Positions 22,401-32,990 of a stretch of 64,000 nt of DNA are shown here, piece after piece. The first letter of the stretch is position 1. The number at the start of each line of letters is the position of its first letter. A program made the translations under genes and the position numbers. Below the pieces are notes generated by a model. That model was given only the letters and a program-made list of their open reading frames with translations, ran no database searches and was not told the DNA's origin. This DNA is from Rhyacophila brunnea (Eukaryota; Arthropoda; Insecta; Trichoptera; Rhyacophilidae): positions 62,001 to 126,000 of the forward strand of contig JAGYXB010000269.1 in NCBI GenBank assembly GCA_022495005.1, written 5' to 3'.

Positions 22401-23248
22401 AATTGCAATAATAAGAACTGAAATATTAGCTTATAAAATATTTCAATTAATGTCAAAATAATATTATTAACTTTTTGAGCTTTTCGTATAGAAAAAAAAC
22501 AATTCACAAGCCAATTATTTGTAATTCCATGAGGTACATAGTGGATTTATTTAAAGATTTGGATACGTTTAATATAGTTAACCTAGGTAGGTACGAGTAA
22601 TTTTGCAACGCTTACAAATAAATAAATACGTGTACGAAATTAATGACAATGTCCGCAAACATAAGCAAAAACCAATGAACCTATCTACCCTGTTTACACA
22701 TGTAATAATTTACTGTTGACAGTACGTATTATCACGGCCATAACAAGAAAATGTACGTGTAAACATGTTGTACTATTCGGCAGTTGCAAGATTGCATGCA
22801 TGAATCAAAAAGTTCAGAAGCTTCTGAATTTTCACGCGACAGTTGGAATTGCTTGATATCTGCGTCTGCGCAGTAGAACGATAGAAGCGAACCTGCCGGC
22901 AAAAAACAAACTAAACCGCGCAGCGAATCATTTTAATGACAACAGATTTTTATGACTGTCAAATGGTACCAAAAAATTACAATATCACGTCTCGCTTATT
23001 CTTGAAGAATGAGATTGGAGAGACAGTCAGCACTTAAAACACCTACTATTGCTGCAAGTAAATCCATGGACGTCTACAGGTACTATAAAAGACATAAGCT
23101 TCATAAAACTAACCTCAAAAGCAATGCTGGAACCGTTGGCTATCTCTTGCTTTATATAGTTATTGGTCACAGGGTTAATTTGCTGGTTTAAGGGCACCTG
23201 CCATTCTGCATCAAGTTCGAATTCATCCGGCTCGCGTTTCACGTCCAT
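16465..23248 (-). CDS. Zinc-finger gene A: 26-finger C2H2 protein, 4 exons, 977 aa
   Basis: Exons 23114-23248, 21584-21736, 20116-20235 and 16465-18990 all join in phase 0 with GT/AG borders (135+153+120+2526 nt). The start is MDVKREPDEF; an upstream in-frame ATG is ignored because only this start is shared by all four exon-1 copies. The N-terminal region is acidic and carries VKRE, IKQE, IKSE, IKKE, IKKE and VKKE, matching the SUMO-site consensus. No ZAD, BTB or KRAB domain is seen. Exon 4 encodes one divergent finger (VCGICDNFFASLDLLEFHKV) and 25 fingers of CDYSC type with TG(I/M)KPFKC linkers. In 22 of the 26 a Cys takes the usual hydrophobic position after C-x2-C-x3. Fingers 14-19 and 21-26 are near repeats; finger 22 has one extra residue before its first Cys. 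Expected role: sequence-specific nuclear DNA binding. The target is unknown. Introns 1-3 hold SINE and Jockey remnants. Confidence 0.9.
18991..20115 (-). other. Intron 3 of gene A
   Basis: Nearly identical to intron 3 of gene B (34916-36041): the few differences I see include one base near 19030 and cgag missing in A near 19160. It is much closer than the zinc-finger exons of the same two genes. No gene or element seen inside. Confidence 0.8.
20400..20760 (+). pseudogene. Jockey-type LINE ORF1 (gag) remnant in intron 2 of gene A
   Basis: The plus strand reads RCTNFEGLHTANYKGCPKTPH, a CX2CX3HX6C zinc knuckle with the second Cys lost. A better copy is in gene B intron 2 (36250-36720, RCTNCEGPHPANYKGCPK). 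It was present before A and B separated. Confidence 0.7.
20761..21583. other. Rest of intron 2 of gene A
   Basis: Paralogous to 39185-39903. The plus frame 21197-21451 is also open in gene B, but this follows from duplication and no domain is seen. Confidence 0.45.
21737..23113. other. Intron 1 of gene A
   Basis: Contains the family-2 SINE head at 22141-22221 and a gtgtacgaaattaatgacaa segment shared with the introns of the other copies. No gene. Confidence 0.6.
22141..22221 (-). mobile_element. SINE family 2 head in intron 1 of gene A
   Basis: The complement reads gctctcgtggtgcaatgtgt, then agctctgggttcgatac, with A- and B-box-like blocks. The paralogous copy in gene B is at 40471-40543. 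Confidence 0.6.
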
Positions 23249-23405
23249 CTTTCGAATGGAAAGCGTACGCTGGATTATCGCAGCAGAACAAAAACATGCA
23301 GGTTTCAGATGATATACATTTGACAGTTCTGACCATAGACTAATATACTTTTGGTTCTGACAATGGGACACTTTGACGCGCTTTACTATAGACAAAATAT
23401 GTTGA
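23249..23405 (-). promoter_or_regulatory. Conserved 5' flank / presumed promoter of gene A
   Basis: The 150 bp upstream of exon 1 are shared with the flanks of the other copies (4460-4620, 41538-41660, 50846-50960), including 'ttgacagttctgac' and 'gacgggcttt'-like words. No clear TATA box is called; the promoter role is inferred from position and conservation. Confidence 0.35.
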
Positions 23406-23547
23406 TTGTAGCTATGGGAAATGAGTCACTTAATGAGGACTCCGACCGAATAGGTTAATTACGGATAGTGATTTGTTCGGACAGATTAGGTCAATTGTGT
23501 CTTTTGTTGCTGTAATAAAATGTATAGTACTAGCGCGTACGAATTAC

Positions 23548-23719
23548 GGAATCTCGTCGCCACCCCCCCCCCAATCTATCAAAAATTACGCGCCCGAATT
23601 CCGATAATCACCGGAACCCGAAGGGGTCAGCCCAGCCAAAGTGCAATGGAAGAGCCTCGCCCTAGGGCTAAGGAACCGCATTAAAACCACGGTACCCCCT
23701 GCGTCGGGTGAACAAGTAC
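23548..23719 (-). ncRNA. U1 snRNA-like sequence (probably a pseudogene)
   Basis: The minus strand follows U1 from end to end: gtactt..accc near the 5' end, gcagggggtaccgtg (stem I), gcgaggctcttccattgcac and gctgggctgacccc (stem II and its closing arm), gtgattatcggaattcgg (stem III region), and gcgcgtaatttttga containing a Sm-like AAUUUUUGA. The splice-site-pairing sequence ACUUACCUG is interrupted by four extra bases (ACTT-GTTC-ACCCG). Stem-loop IV is reduced to a G-run with TGGCG. These lesions argue for a retro- or duplicated pseudogene rather than a working U1. No insect PSE was confirmed upstream. Confidence 0.75.
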
Positions 23720-23990
23720 ACTCGCTCATCCCGAACGCCCATATCTTGAGCTGTTTGAATAACTTATTGCCATGCGTTGACATTGCACGTGCGATTTCAG
23801 AATATTGAGTGACACACGACATCTAGCAATGATTTTAAAAACTAAATAATTTTTGAAACTAGATGAATAAAAAAACAATAAGTATATTATTATGTAATTA
23901 ATACAAATTAACAAAATTGTCAGTCTCTATTTTTTCCAGATAAATAAGTTTCAATGCAATAGTATGAATATACTTATTAATATGCCCACC

Positions 23991-25380
23991 ACCGTAGAAT
24001 TAAATTAGCAATAGACAATATTATACCACAAACCTGTACAAGGTACCTATTTAACTTGATTCCATACAGTCGTATTCGTATAATACAGAATAAAAGTTTA
24101 TAATTTTGCATAGATTTAAATATCTATTATTATATTTAATATATATTTAATATAAGTTATTTTTTCTTGTGAAGTTTGATTATTGCAATGTGCGATTAAT
24201 TCCCACCCATATTTATTATGTCTTATAAAAATCTAACACCATGTGTAATATAATATTATGACGTATTCTTAATTTGACGAAAACAAATGAATATGACTAA
24301 AAAAGTGTGCACTATTGTTGTTGGATTGCTAATAGCATATTAAACTATTATGGTTTGATTTGGCAGGGCTTAATTAAATTTTAAAACTTAACCTGCACGA
24401 TCTGCATATTGTATTCGCAGTTCAATAAAAACAAATAAAGTATAACTGACAAAGTTTAGTGTACACTATTTATGTCGAATCTTAATAGCCTACCTCCACC
24501 CCTCGCCACTATTACGTATTAGTTAGCATTATTAACAAACGTGTAAGTAAGTATATTTGCTGCATTTATATAGGTACGTACCCAATTTCCAATAAAATCT
24601 ATTTAGAAAATGGCAGATCCAAATTATCATACTTGTAACGTTGTAACCATACCTACCCAAAGACCAATGCCTTATGGCTTACGCATTGGTTAACTGCTAA
24701 TTATTAATTAATTGAATAAATATATAACAATAGACTACCGTAGAATTAAATTAACGATAGAAAATATATTACAAGCCTCAGATAAATATTATTTATTTTG
24801 ATTACCTACCTTCGTATGTTACAGATTAAAAGTTCATAATTTTGCGTAGATCTTAAATACCTACTTAGATATTATTTCTGTAGATTGCAAATTAACTTAC
24901 AGATTATAACTACATATTGAAATGTGTGGAAACATGTATAAAAAAAAAATCCGTTATACCCACACAGATTGTGGATAATATTTTCTTTAGCAAGATTTGT
25001 TTGAACTATAACAAGTGTGTTGGACTTCTAATACTTTTATTAATGGTCAAATCATACTTTACTACTACATTATTATAAAAGGGTTACGACACCGTTGTGT
25101 TATTGTTACATTCGTTACTGGTAGTAGCTAGTTATAAAATAATTAATGTGCTTGTTGTTATACCTATTTAATATTGTACATAATTAAATTGAATTAGTTT
25201 TATTTTTTATAAAACTTAATAAAAAGTAATTGTCCAAGTTATAGATAATCTACGAGTAGGTACATACTACATTCTAATTTTATTCAATTACACCAAATTT
25301 ATAATAAAAATCTATCAAAAAAGGCAGATCCAATCTGTCATACTACTCATACTTGTAAATTAGATCCTACAAACTTATTT
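23991..25380. repeat. Diverged tandem duplication, period about 0.7 kb
   Basis: accgtagaattaaatta occurs at 23991 and 24737. ataattttgc(a/g)tagat and ggcagatccaa..tcata(c)..cttgtaa follow in the same order in both halves (24612 and 25324). Non-coding and AT-rich. Confidence 0.65.
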
Positions 25381-25415
25381 TTTATTCGAAAAACCGTTGG
25401 CAATGTATGCACGTA

Positions 25416-25925
25416 CGTTTCTTCCTATACTGCGCGCGCACTCTCGCGAATCTCGTTCGCCTCGAACGACATATTCCGTTCGCCGGGCAGCGTATCCTTC
25501 GCACCCACGTTTCTTCCTATACTGCGCGCGCACTCTCGCGTATCTCGTTCGCGAACGACATATTCCGTTCGCCGGGCAGCGTATCCTTCGCACCCACGTT
25601 TCTTCCTATACTGCGCGCGCACTCTCGCGAATCTCGTTCGCCCCGAACGACATATTCCGTTCGCCGGGCAGCGTATCCTTCGCACCCACGTTTCTTCCTA
25701 TACTGCGCGCGCACTCTCGCGAATCTCGTTCGCCCCGAACGACATAATCCGTTCGCCGGGCAGCGTATCCTTCGCACCCACGTTTCTTCCTATACTGCGC
25801 GCGCACTCTCGCGAATCTCGTTCGCCCCGAACGACATATTCCGTTCGCCGGGCAGCGTATCCTTCGCACCCACGTTTCTTCCTATACTGCGCGTGCACTC
25901 TCGCGAATCTCGTTCGCCTCGAACG
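25416..25925. repeat. GC-rich minisatellite, 92-bp unit, about 5.6 copies
   Basis: cgtttcttcctatactgcgc recurs at 25416, 25508, 25597, 25689, 25781 and 25873. The unit is 92 bp (89 bp once, through loss of three bases). Each unit holds TCGTTCG-CC(C/T)-CGAACGA, a perfect short hairpin, followed by a second CGTTCG that can pair instead. The frames open on both strands are a by-product of the repeat. GC content stands out against the AT-rich surroundings. Confidence 0.92.
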
Positions 25926-26037
25926 ACATAAGCGCCACGTGACTCGGGACCGATTTGTTCGCTGGCTAAAGATTAGTTTTAAAAGATACGTTCGTTCGAG
26001 AACGACGCATGTCTAGTTGATTGTATTAATTGCCTTA

Positions 26038-26954
26038 TTACGAGACAGTCAAATTGAATTTGTATAAAATTACTATTATATCAGGCAACTGTGCCGGTGT
26101 CGCCACGTGGGGCTAGGTATACCATGAGTTGCATAGGGTCGGCATATTATATACTGTGTAGAATTAAGGTGTGAATATAATCAACATTACAACTTTTGGC
26201 AGCACTCGCAGTTTACGGGCAGACATCGAAACTATTGTAGGTACCTACCTATTGTAATACACTATATTCCCATTGTAATACATATTATTGTAATGACAGT
26301 TAATCAGATCACAACAGACTAGGATTTCCAGGGTCCTCTTACCCGGACAAGTCGTCTTTTTTAATGTCAATGTCTGTGTCCGGTATAATTTATTTTTTAT
26401 TTTTATCGAAAAATGCGTAATAATATGTCCACGTTTCCGGTTACATGTAAATTGTACATAAAACATTAATTCACCGTAGCACAGTTCACCGTGAGCTTTC
26501 AATCGGAAATGACCGTTAATCGTACGGTTTAAATTTTATTAGATTCAATATGAACATTAATTCAATTATTATAGCCGATTTTGGCAAATTAATGGATAAT
26601 AATTCAAGAATGAAAACCTAACCTGACCTAACAAAAAATCCAGGACCTACTTATAATTGGCTACATGGGAGCCGGCAGCGTGGTGCAAGGTGGAGCAAAT
26701 GCACCACCTAAGGCTCAAAAACTTTTTTTGATAATAGTTATATAATATAGGAATATTATCAGAAAAAACAATTTAAGTACCTAATTAAAACATTTTGCTA
26801 ACGGTCACCTGCGCAATGAAAGGACATAGGTCTTGGGAATAAATCCCATATAATTTTTTGAAACCCACCTATAATAATAAGATCAGACATGTATCCTTGT
26901 CTAACCAAAATGAAATGCAGATCTAATCCAAGATCCTGCTCCGTCTATAATATG
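26038..26954. repeat. Upstream intergenic unit, copy 1, left part
   Basis: Carries the unit landmarks: atatcaggcaact (26088), ggacaagtcgtc (26345), cctaacctga (26618) and the ggtgcaag..caccacc block (26685). No gene. Confidence 0.7.
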
Positions 26955-28736
26955 TGTACCTCAGAGGCAGACTAATGCAACTCCGTTTTTGGGGAAAATG
27001 AGTTTTTTTAAGAATCGTCATGCTGAAGGCTTTTTCAGCTATTAGTGGCAGAGAGATGAAAGTCCTAGTCCAAGATATGCATAGCATAAAGATGCAAATG
27101 CCATACCTACCTTAGAAGCAGATGGATGCAAATCCAATAATCCACTAAGATAAAATTCTCTCAAACCGTCTTCAATATTATGTACTAGACGAGAACCAGC
27201 CAGGAAAACGAGCTTTAGAGGAGAATACAGCACTCTGGACCGTATTATCCAAGTCATCAGAGAAATAAGAGCGGTAACAGGAATACAAGCTGCCGCTATC
27301 CGTGGGTTTTGACTATGAGAAAGCGTTCGATTCCATAAAGAAATTTTCAATACTCGATGCACTCAGAAATCGAGGAATCCCCGGGCACTATATAAATATT
27401 TTCAATAATATATACAGTAACGCAACAACATCTTTATAAACCATCGCGCATTTCCTATCAGCAAAGGAGTCCGACAAGGTGATACAATCTCACCTAAACT
27501 ATTTACAGCTACATTTGAAGACTTATTTAGACAACTTGACTGGAATGACGCGGGCCCCCATAAATGGAGAATACGAGAGTCATCTACGCTTTGCCGATAA
27601 GAATAAATAGTAGTTTGCAAGACTCAGAAGGCCTCCAAAGCAGAATGCAGTAACTCGCTGGAGTAAGCAACAAAGTAGACTTGAAAATAAATGTATCAAA
27701 GAATAAAGTCATGTTAAACTGCTTTGCGGGCCAAAAAGAGATCCTCATCAATGGCATTCAGCTCGAACAGGTGAAAAACTACATCTATCTGGCACAATAA
27801 GTGTCTATAGATGGATGTATATTTGATGAAATTGTTCGCAGAGTAAAGCTAGGCTGGAGTGCTTTTAGCCGCCTGAATATTTTCTTCGAAAATGCCTAAA
27901 GTGCAAAGTGTTCAACCAATGTGTACTTCCCGTAACCACATGCGTGTGAAACATTGAGCCTTAGTAAAAGAGAGATCCAGAAACTTAGAGTAGCACCACG
28001 TGGTATGGAAAGGTGCATGCTGGGCATAACGCAAAAGGACAAAAAAGGAATGAATGGATAAGGAATGGACAAGGATTAATGATGTGATAGAGTTTGCTAA
28101 AAACCTCAAATGGAAATGGGCTGGGACATGGCTCGAAGAAAGGACAATCGTTGGACAAATTTAGTCATCCAGTGGTATATCCAAGAGGTAAAAAACATCC
28201 GCAAGGTAGACCTAGAGGCCGCTGGATCGATGACATGATAAGTTCTGCAGAAAAACTTGGCAACGGAACGCGCAGAAATGAGAGAAGTGGAATCGGCTTG
28301 GAGATTAGCGAGGCCTTCATCCAGCAGTGAATAGATTCAGGCTGGTAATGATTATGATGACATAATAAAAATTTAAAAAAAAATGTGTTTTGCTTTGTTA
28401 TATTTATACCTATACATTTTTTTAACTTATAAATTGTTTTATTTTGGCTAGGTAAATAAGATACAAATCCACATTAACAAAATATCTTTAGAGGCAGAAG
28501 GATGCAAATCCACACTACGTTTTTTATTTTATTTTTTTAGATATAAAATTGTATTATATTTATTCATTTCTTACATATTCCAGAAGTACTTTAATTGAAT
28601 TAGAATAAAAAAAATAATGATCATTCTATGTATATTTTCTTAGAAGTTATGAGTATTCGTTTAAAATAAAAATTGTTTTTTGGCTCTCCTGAACAATTGG
28701 GTATTTGGATTTGCATCCGTCTGCCTCTGAGGTACA
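26955..28736. mobile_element. TIR element carrying a LINE fragment
   Basis: Ends are TGTACCTCAGAGGCAGAC on the left and GTCTGCCTCTGAGGTACA on the right. Two further direct copies of the subterminal word (gcaga(t/a)ggatgcaaatcca) lie at about 27115 and 28492, beside the inner LINE. The other units lack the insertion (near 5868, 42617 and 52000, 'gtctataatat' to 'ataaaggttgcacagc'). The target duplication is not clear (perhaps AT). No transposase is seen; the superfamily is unassigned. Confidence 0.75.
27150..28375 (+). pseudogene. Dead non-LTR retrotransposon (reverse transcriptase plus 3' end)
   Basis: Plus-strand pieces in shifting frames read YEKAFDSIKKF, ILDALRNRGIPGHYIN, FPISKGVRQGDTISPKLF, HLRFADK (YADD region, broken), NGIQLEQVKNYIYL and, near 28100, KWKWAG followed by DNRWTNL. 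It ends ccagcagtgaatagattcag and an ATG/ATA-rich tail, a 3' end typical of an abundant insect LINE group (RTE- or CR1-like; not decided). It has many stops and frameshifts and is truncated at the 5' side. Confidence 0.8.
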
Positions 28737-28800
28737 GATATTATCTCGTATAAAGGTTTCACAGCTGAATCCGATAGACCAGAATAGACCTTACATTCTC

Positions 28801-28935
28801 TACGAGGTGCGTTCAATCATTTGCTTTTTTAACCAGGTCCACCCTGTTGAAATCCATCGTCGCCTTACATCCGTTTAGGATGATGTGATGAACCAGCAAA
28901 ATGTCAGAAAAAGGTGTGACTCAGAATAATTAAGA
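28801..28935 (+). pseudogene. Mos1-type HTH remnant (copy 1)
   Basis: Equivalent of the 42800-42965 remnant. It reads VRSIICFFNQ, then VEIHRRLTSV before a stop, and NQQNVRKRCDSE after it. Confidence 0.55.
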
Positions 28936-29990
28936 AAATCCTATTTATGTACCTACATAATATAATACATAGTGAGTCGCCCATTTCCAAAATTCATCTT
29001 GTCCAGTATTGACCAAAAATGAACTGAATATGCAGTTATATGCCTATTCGAATGAGCACATAACAATTCTATGAAAATTATTCCCATAGTAGTCTTTTGC
29101 AGTCCGTATAATGGTTGTAAAACAGCGTCCAAATTCAAAATGCGTTTTGTCCATAAAACTGTGTCAAAAGTCCATAACTAATCTTTAAATTTTTCAAAAA
29201 CTGGTATGATATTTTAGAATACGATGTGTTTTTCGCAAGCATATATTAAATTTTAAACTAATTAACAAAACATAAATGTTTCTTATCATATAGATGTTCC
29301 ATACACGTTTTACCATAACTCACCTTGTCCATAAAAACATTTCCAAAATGCATCAAGTCCATAAATCTGTGTATGATATTAAACTGTATTTTATTTCACG
29401 GGCATATTATATTTATTTCAACACGTTTTTCGTGAATATCTCTATACCAAACAACATGGACTAGGTGGCCTTTGGAAATGGGCGACTCTGCTAAATGGAT
29501 CACCAAGTTCAAACCTAGAGACCCCGAAAGGCACTAGACTATGTGGCGACTGCTAATTTTGAATATATGAACCCTGCCACGCGCGTAAAACCTTCACTGT
29601 GTCAAACTACCTAGGTACTTACGTTTTGCTTATTATTAATAATGAATAAATATAAATTTAATTAACTATTTTTTTTATTGTACGATTAATTCACAAGATT
29701 TAAGAATGTACCTACCTACTTCTAATTATTGAATATACATAAAATTGAAAACACTTCTGAGAAAATGTGTAAGTACATAGCTCAATTAATTAGAAATTGC
29801 TTCAGTGAGTATTAAAAACCATTAGTTAAAGTTTGTTGTAATTAGATATGACTCCTTTAGCATAGTAATCAAATAGGAGCAATACCCGAGAGATGCGGGT
29901 TTGATTCCGGCGAGGTGTCTCACGTTTTTTCAAAAAGATTTTTCTTATTTGGTTAGAAAGAAGTAAGTATTTTCAAAATTATTTCCATGG
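28936..29990. repeat. Upstream intergenic unit, copy 1, middle part
   Basis: Matches 12031-13025, 43000-44110 and 52330-53500, including the intact Harbinger-1 target near 29110 and the tRNA-like island at 29853-29915. No gene. Confidence 0.65.
29853..29915 (+). repeat. tRNA-like island (copy 1)
   Basis: Same island as at 12888, with a short deletion and a B-box-like ggtttgattcc. Not a functional tRNA. Confidence 0.5.
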
Positions 29991-30115
29991 TAGAGATGAG
30001 CAGGTACGTTGAGGCAATATTAAAAATTGTAGTAACTCAAGCTAATACAAAACTTCCAAACATTCTAAGTGAAGATCTGTTCATGTAGGCAGTATGACGC
30101 CACAAATTTTCTAAA

Positions 30116-30400
30116 CTAAATAAAATTCATCTTTGTGGCAACCAGATCGGATGGTCCGATAGGTCCACATCTGGTTGAACCGACTTGAGCAACTCTTCTC
30201 TTACCGTAAACATTTAAGAACATTCCCAGAGGTTGCGATTTGCATCCAATATATCTCCGCCACAGGACAAGTTGAACGGGTAACAGGACCAAGCTCACAG
30301 AGCCTGCCAGCGAAGCCGCCATGTCCAGTCAAGAATTGACCTGTATAATGATCTGGAGGTGCTGGCCAGTAAGATTACCAAACCGTCTCTTCATAGTCAA
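30116..30400 (-). pseudogene. Jockey-like LINE 3'-terminal fragment (copy 1)
   Basis: Paralogous to 62226-62520, where the minus strand encodes CGREIQDANHILWECS, the C-x8-H-x4-C tail that follows RNase H in Jockey/I-type LINEs. Here the frame is more decayed. The sequence contains the intact CAG target used by Harbinger 2 (30143-30145). Confidence 0.6.
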
Positions 30401-30887
30401 TGTGTAGCCTTAGCAATCATTTACCAAAATGTTGAAATAACACTTTTTTATTCGCCATTTACAACTGCACCCTTAATTTTACTGTGTTACCTACTAATAA
30501 AATAATAAATAAAACAGAAAAATAATAACACAATTGTTGGTTTGAAGATATACCTAGCTTATATTTATTTATATGACATAGTCATAGTTCAGTGAACAGA
30601 GGAGTTATTTTTACAAGCATATATTCCAAATACATTAAAAAAACATCAAAACACAGTACTAACTAGTATCTTACAACAAAAATGCAAGACATTACCTATA
30701 TTCAATTTGTGTATTTTAATGTCAAAAGCTGCTAAGCAAGATAAATTAAATTAAATATACATATTTTGAAAAGAACGCATGCATATACACACTAATAAAA
30801 TTCATTAGTGGAAAAAATAAGACAACAAACAGGACTTGATCCTCTACCAGGATTCAAGTAATCCGTCAGTATGTTATTGCAATTCAG
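30401..30887. repeat. Flank shared by units 1-3
   Basis: 'aacagaaaaataataacaca', 'atcaaaacacagtac' and 'cactaataaaattcattagtg' recur at 44600-44900 and 62755-63480. In unit 3 the same stretch retains a finger remnant (62930-63015), so it derives from a former zinc-finger exon or 3' UTR. Confidence 0.55.
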
Positions 30888-32990
30888 AGTCGTGCATTGA
30901 TGTAACCCCGGTCCTGGTAAAGTCACAAAGGCGTTATATTCTCAATCGGCCCTGCCTATAGCGAGGTTGAGAGCCCCTGATTTAGGCTAGCTCAGCACGA
31001 GGTCGGAGAGGGTGGTCAAGTAAGAGTTCTGAACGACACTCGAGAACACATCACAACGATATTGCAATATAATGATGTGAAAACGCCACCCGATAATAGG
31101 ATGATGTCAAAATCTAATAATTGTTTTATTTAATTTGAGGCGTCTAATTATAAAAAGCGACAAGTCCACAATTCAATATTTTCGGGAAACAACGTTTTTA
31201 TGTTTCAAGCTTCAATTATTTGTTTAAACGTGAGATTATTTTTTCCGTTGTATTCTATGTCAAAATTAGAACCAAATGGCAATTTGTTTCAGCCGGTAAA
31301 CTCTTAAATGTAATAAATATAGGCAAAATAAAATTGGACATAGCGCTATTTATATTTCACTTTTTAATTTATTCCGCATAAGGCACATATTTCCGTGGCA
31401 CTGCCATGAGTTTACCAAATGCTACAGCATGAGAGACGCCCTTTTCAATATTGAACGTTCCCTTATTGGTTGACTTAAACAAGCGCGAAATCAACCAAGT
31501 TTTACATAATATGAAACACGGACTTGGCGCTTTTTGTAATAAATCGAGACTTAAAATATTTTTTTTCGTAGGGTTATGTCGCGTTTTGGAATTTATAGAT
31601 CAATACATATTGCGTATAATTATACAAAGACCACGTGCGTATTTTTTTCTCGATTTTGACCAAATGTGGACTTATCACTTTTTGGAATTAGACACCTCAT
31701 TTGTTCCACATCCACGTGCGTGAAACGTCAAAGAACAGCTGATGGCTGTCACTCGATTTACGTATCGAATTATACACCCGGAATAAAGATCGCAGATTTA
31801 TTTGAATTAAAAAAATCTTCGTGGTTATTGTTTTAAGTATTTAACTGGTAATTCCTTAATAAAATATTTTTTTTATAATTAATTTTTATTAAATATCTTA
31901 ACACTAATTTTTGTATACTTACTAAAGAATTAACAACAATTATTTTTTATAATCTTTTTGTTTACTTAATTTTATTGTATAAAACTATCTATATCTAATT
32001 CTATAATTATTTATATTTATAGGTATGGCTGCGCACTTATTATATTATTAAGGCACCCACGACTATAATGATAAGAAACCGGCTGCCATGCGCGGCTGAT
32101 GATAAGTGATATCATCGCAAGATGATGCAATTGTTTAGATCGAACAAATCGTCACAATTACGATATCTTTACACTAAATGCCTTTCGAACTCTAATCGCG
32201 GCAAGAGCTTTCTCACGGAAAACAAATGAATGCATTAAATGCACCACTATTTACGCGGTTAAATCTTGTCTTTTCTTCCCGATGAATATTTTCAACTTTT
32301 TTCCCGGAGAGGAACGGCACGTCATCCCCTTTGGCTTATTCTTTCCCACTCTTTTATTAAAAATTTTAACTCCATAACCTGGACGCTATCGGAAAAAATT
32401 ACAACATTTCTGCCGAATCATAATCCAGTTATATGATGACGTTTACGTTTAATTTTATACTAGTCGCCCATTGGTCGGAAATGTCTTCACATTCAACCAA
32501 TCGAATGCTATAAAAATGTCATCATTCTACTGAAAATTTTACATTGCCCAAAATAGACTGATCACGTTATTGATTTTATATTCTCGCGCGGATTCAAAAT
32601 ATATCGTACCCAAAACAATTTTATATAATGCAAAGAAGATAATAGTTATAAATTAGCTTTAGTTTACAGCATTTAGCTAAAGATATCGCCTGAAGTGTTC
32701 ACATAGAATTGTTTATTTTTAACCTTAAATTCTAGACTTTTTAATTACTTTTATTTTTCATATAAGACCATTTGGTCTGCCTGCAAAAAAAAATCATCAA
32801 TAGTTCACTCTGAGTGGCTGTAAGTCACTCAGACCGAACTATAAGACTTATCACATATTTTTTTAGCTATGTCTCGAGGTAGGCGACGTACTTCGACGTA
32901 AAATCGACATTCAGACCATAACAGCTGTGACGTCACAATATCGTCGCAAAAAATGCTAGCTGAAGGCGCGCATTTTGTGGTCGTGTCAGC
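30888..32990. other. 2.1-kb insertion specific to unit 1
   Basis: Paralogous flanks join directly at 44950 and 63650. The insert has no convincing gene (plus frame 31451-31723 has no domain) and no clear terminal repeats. It contains a strong hairpin at 32800-32842 and a shorter palindrome (agaccatttggtct) at 32764-32777. Confidence 0.5.
32800..32842. repeat. Hairpin with two 7-bp helices
   Basis: ATAGTTC-act-CTGAGTG pairs with CACTCAG-acc-GAACTAT around a 9-nt loop (gctgtaagt). Possible structured RNA or recombination site; no family recognised. Confidence 0.6.

Larger units (their letters stand above)
23412..26037. other. 2.6-kb segment inserted in unit 1
   Basis: The other three units run from 'aaaatatgctgat' straight into 'attacgcagcagagaaattc'. 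In unit 1 the join is interrupted from about 23412 to about 26037. The insert holds a U1 snRNA-like pseudogene, a diverged 0.7-kb tandem duplication and a 92-bp minisatellite. No terminal repeats are evident, so it may be a transposed or recombined block rather than one transposon. Confidence 0.65.

Noticed and set aside
23548..23719. A working U1 snRNA gene
   Set aside because: The splice-site-pairing sequence is interrupted and stem-loop IV is degraded; kept as a pseudogene or variant.
25375..25931. Overlapping open frames up to 174 codons on both strands
   Set aside because: They arise from a 92-bp stop-poor tandem repeat; frames are open on both strands at once and no protein domain is seen.
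31451..31723. 90-codon plus frame in the unit-1 insert
   Set aside because: No domain, no splice support and no paralogue; AT-rich chance frame is likely.
30888..32990. Harbinger-like insertion with CAG duplication
   Set aside because: CAG is present near both ends but no inverted terminal repeat could be found.
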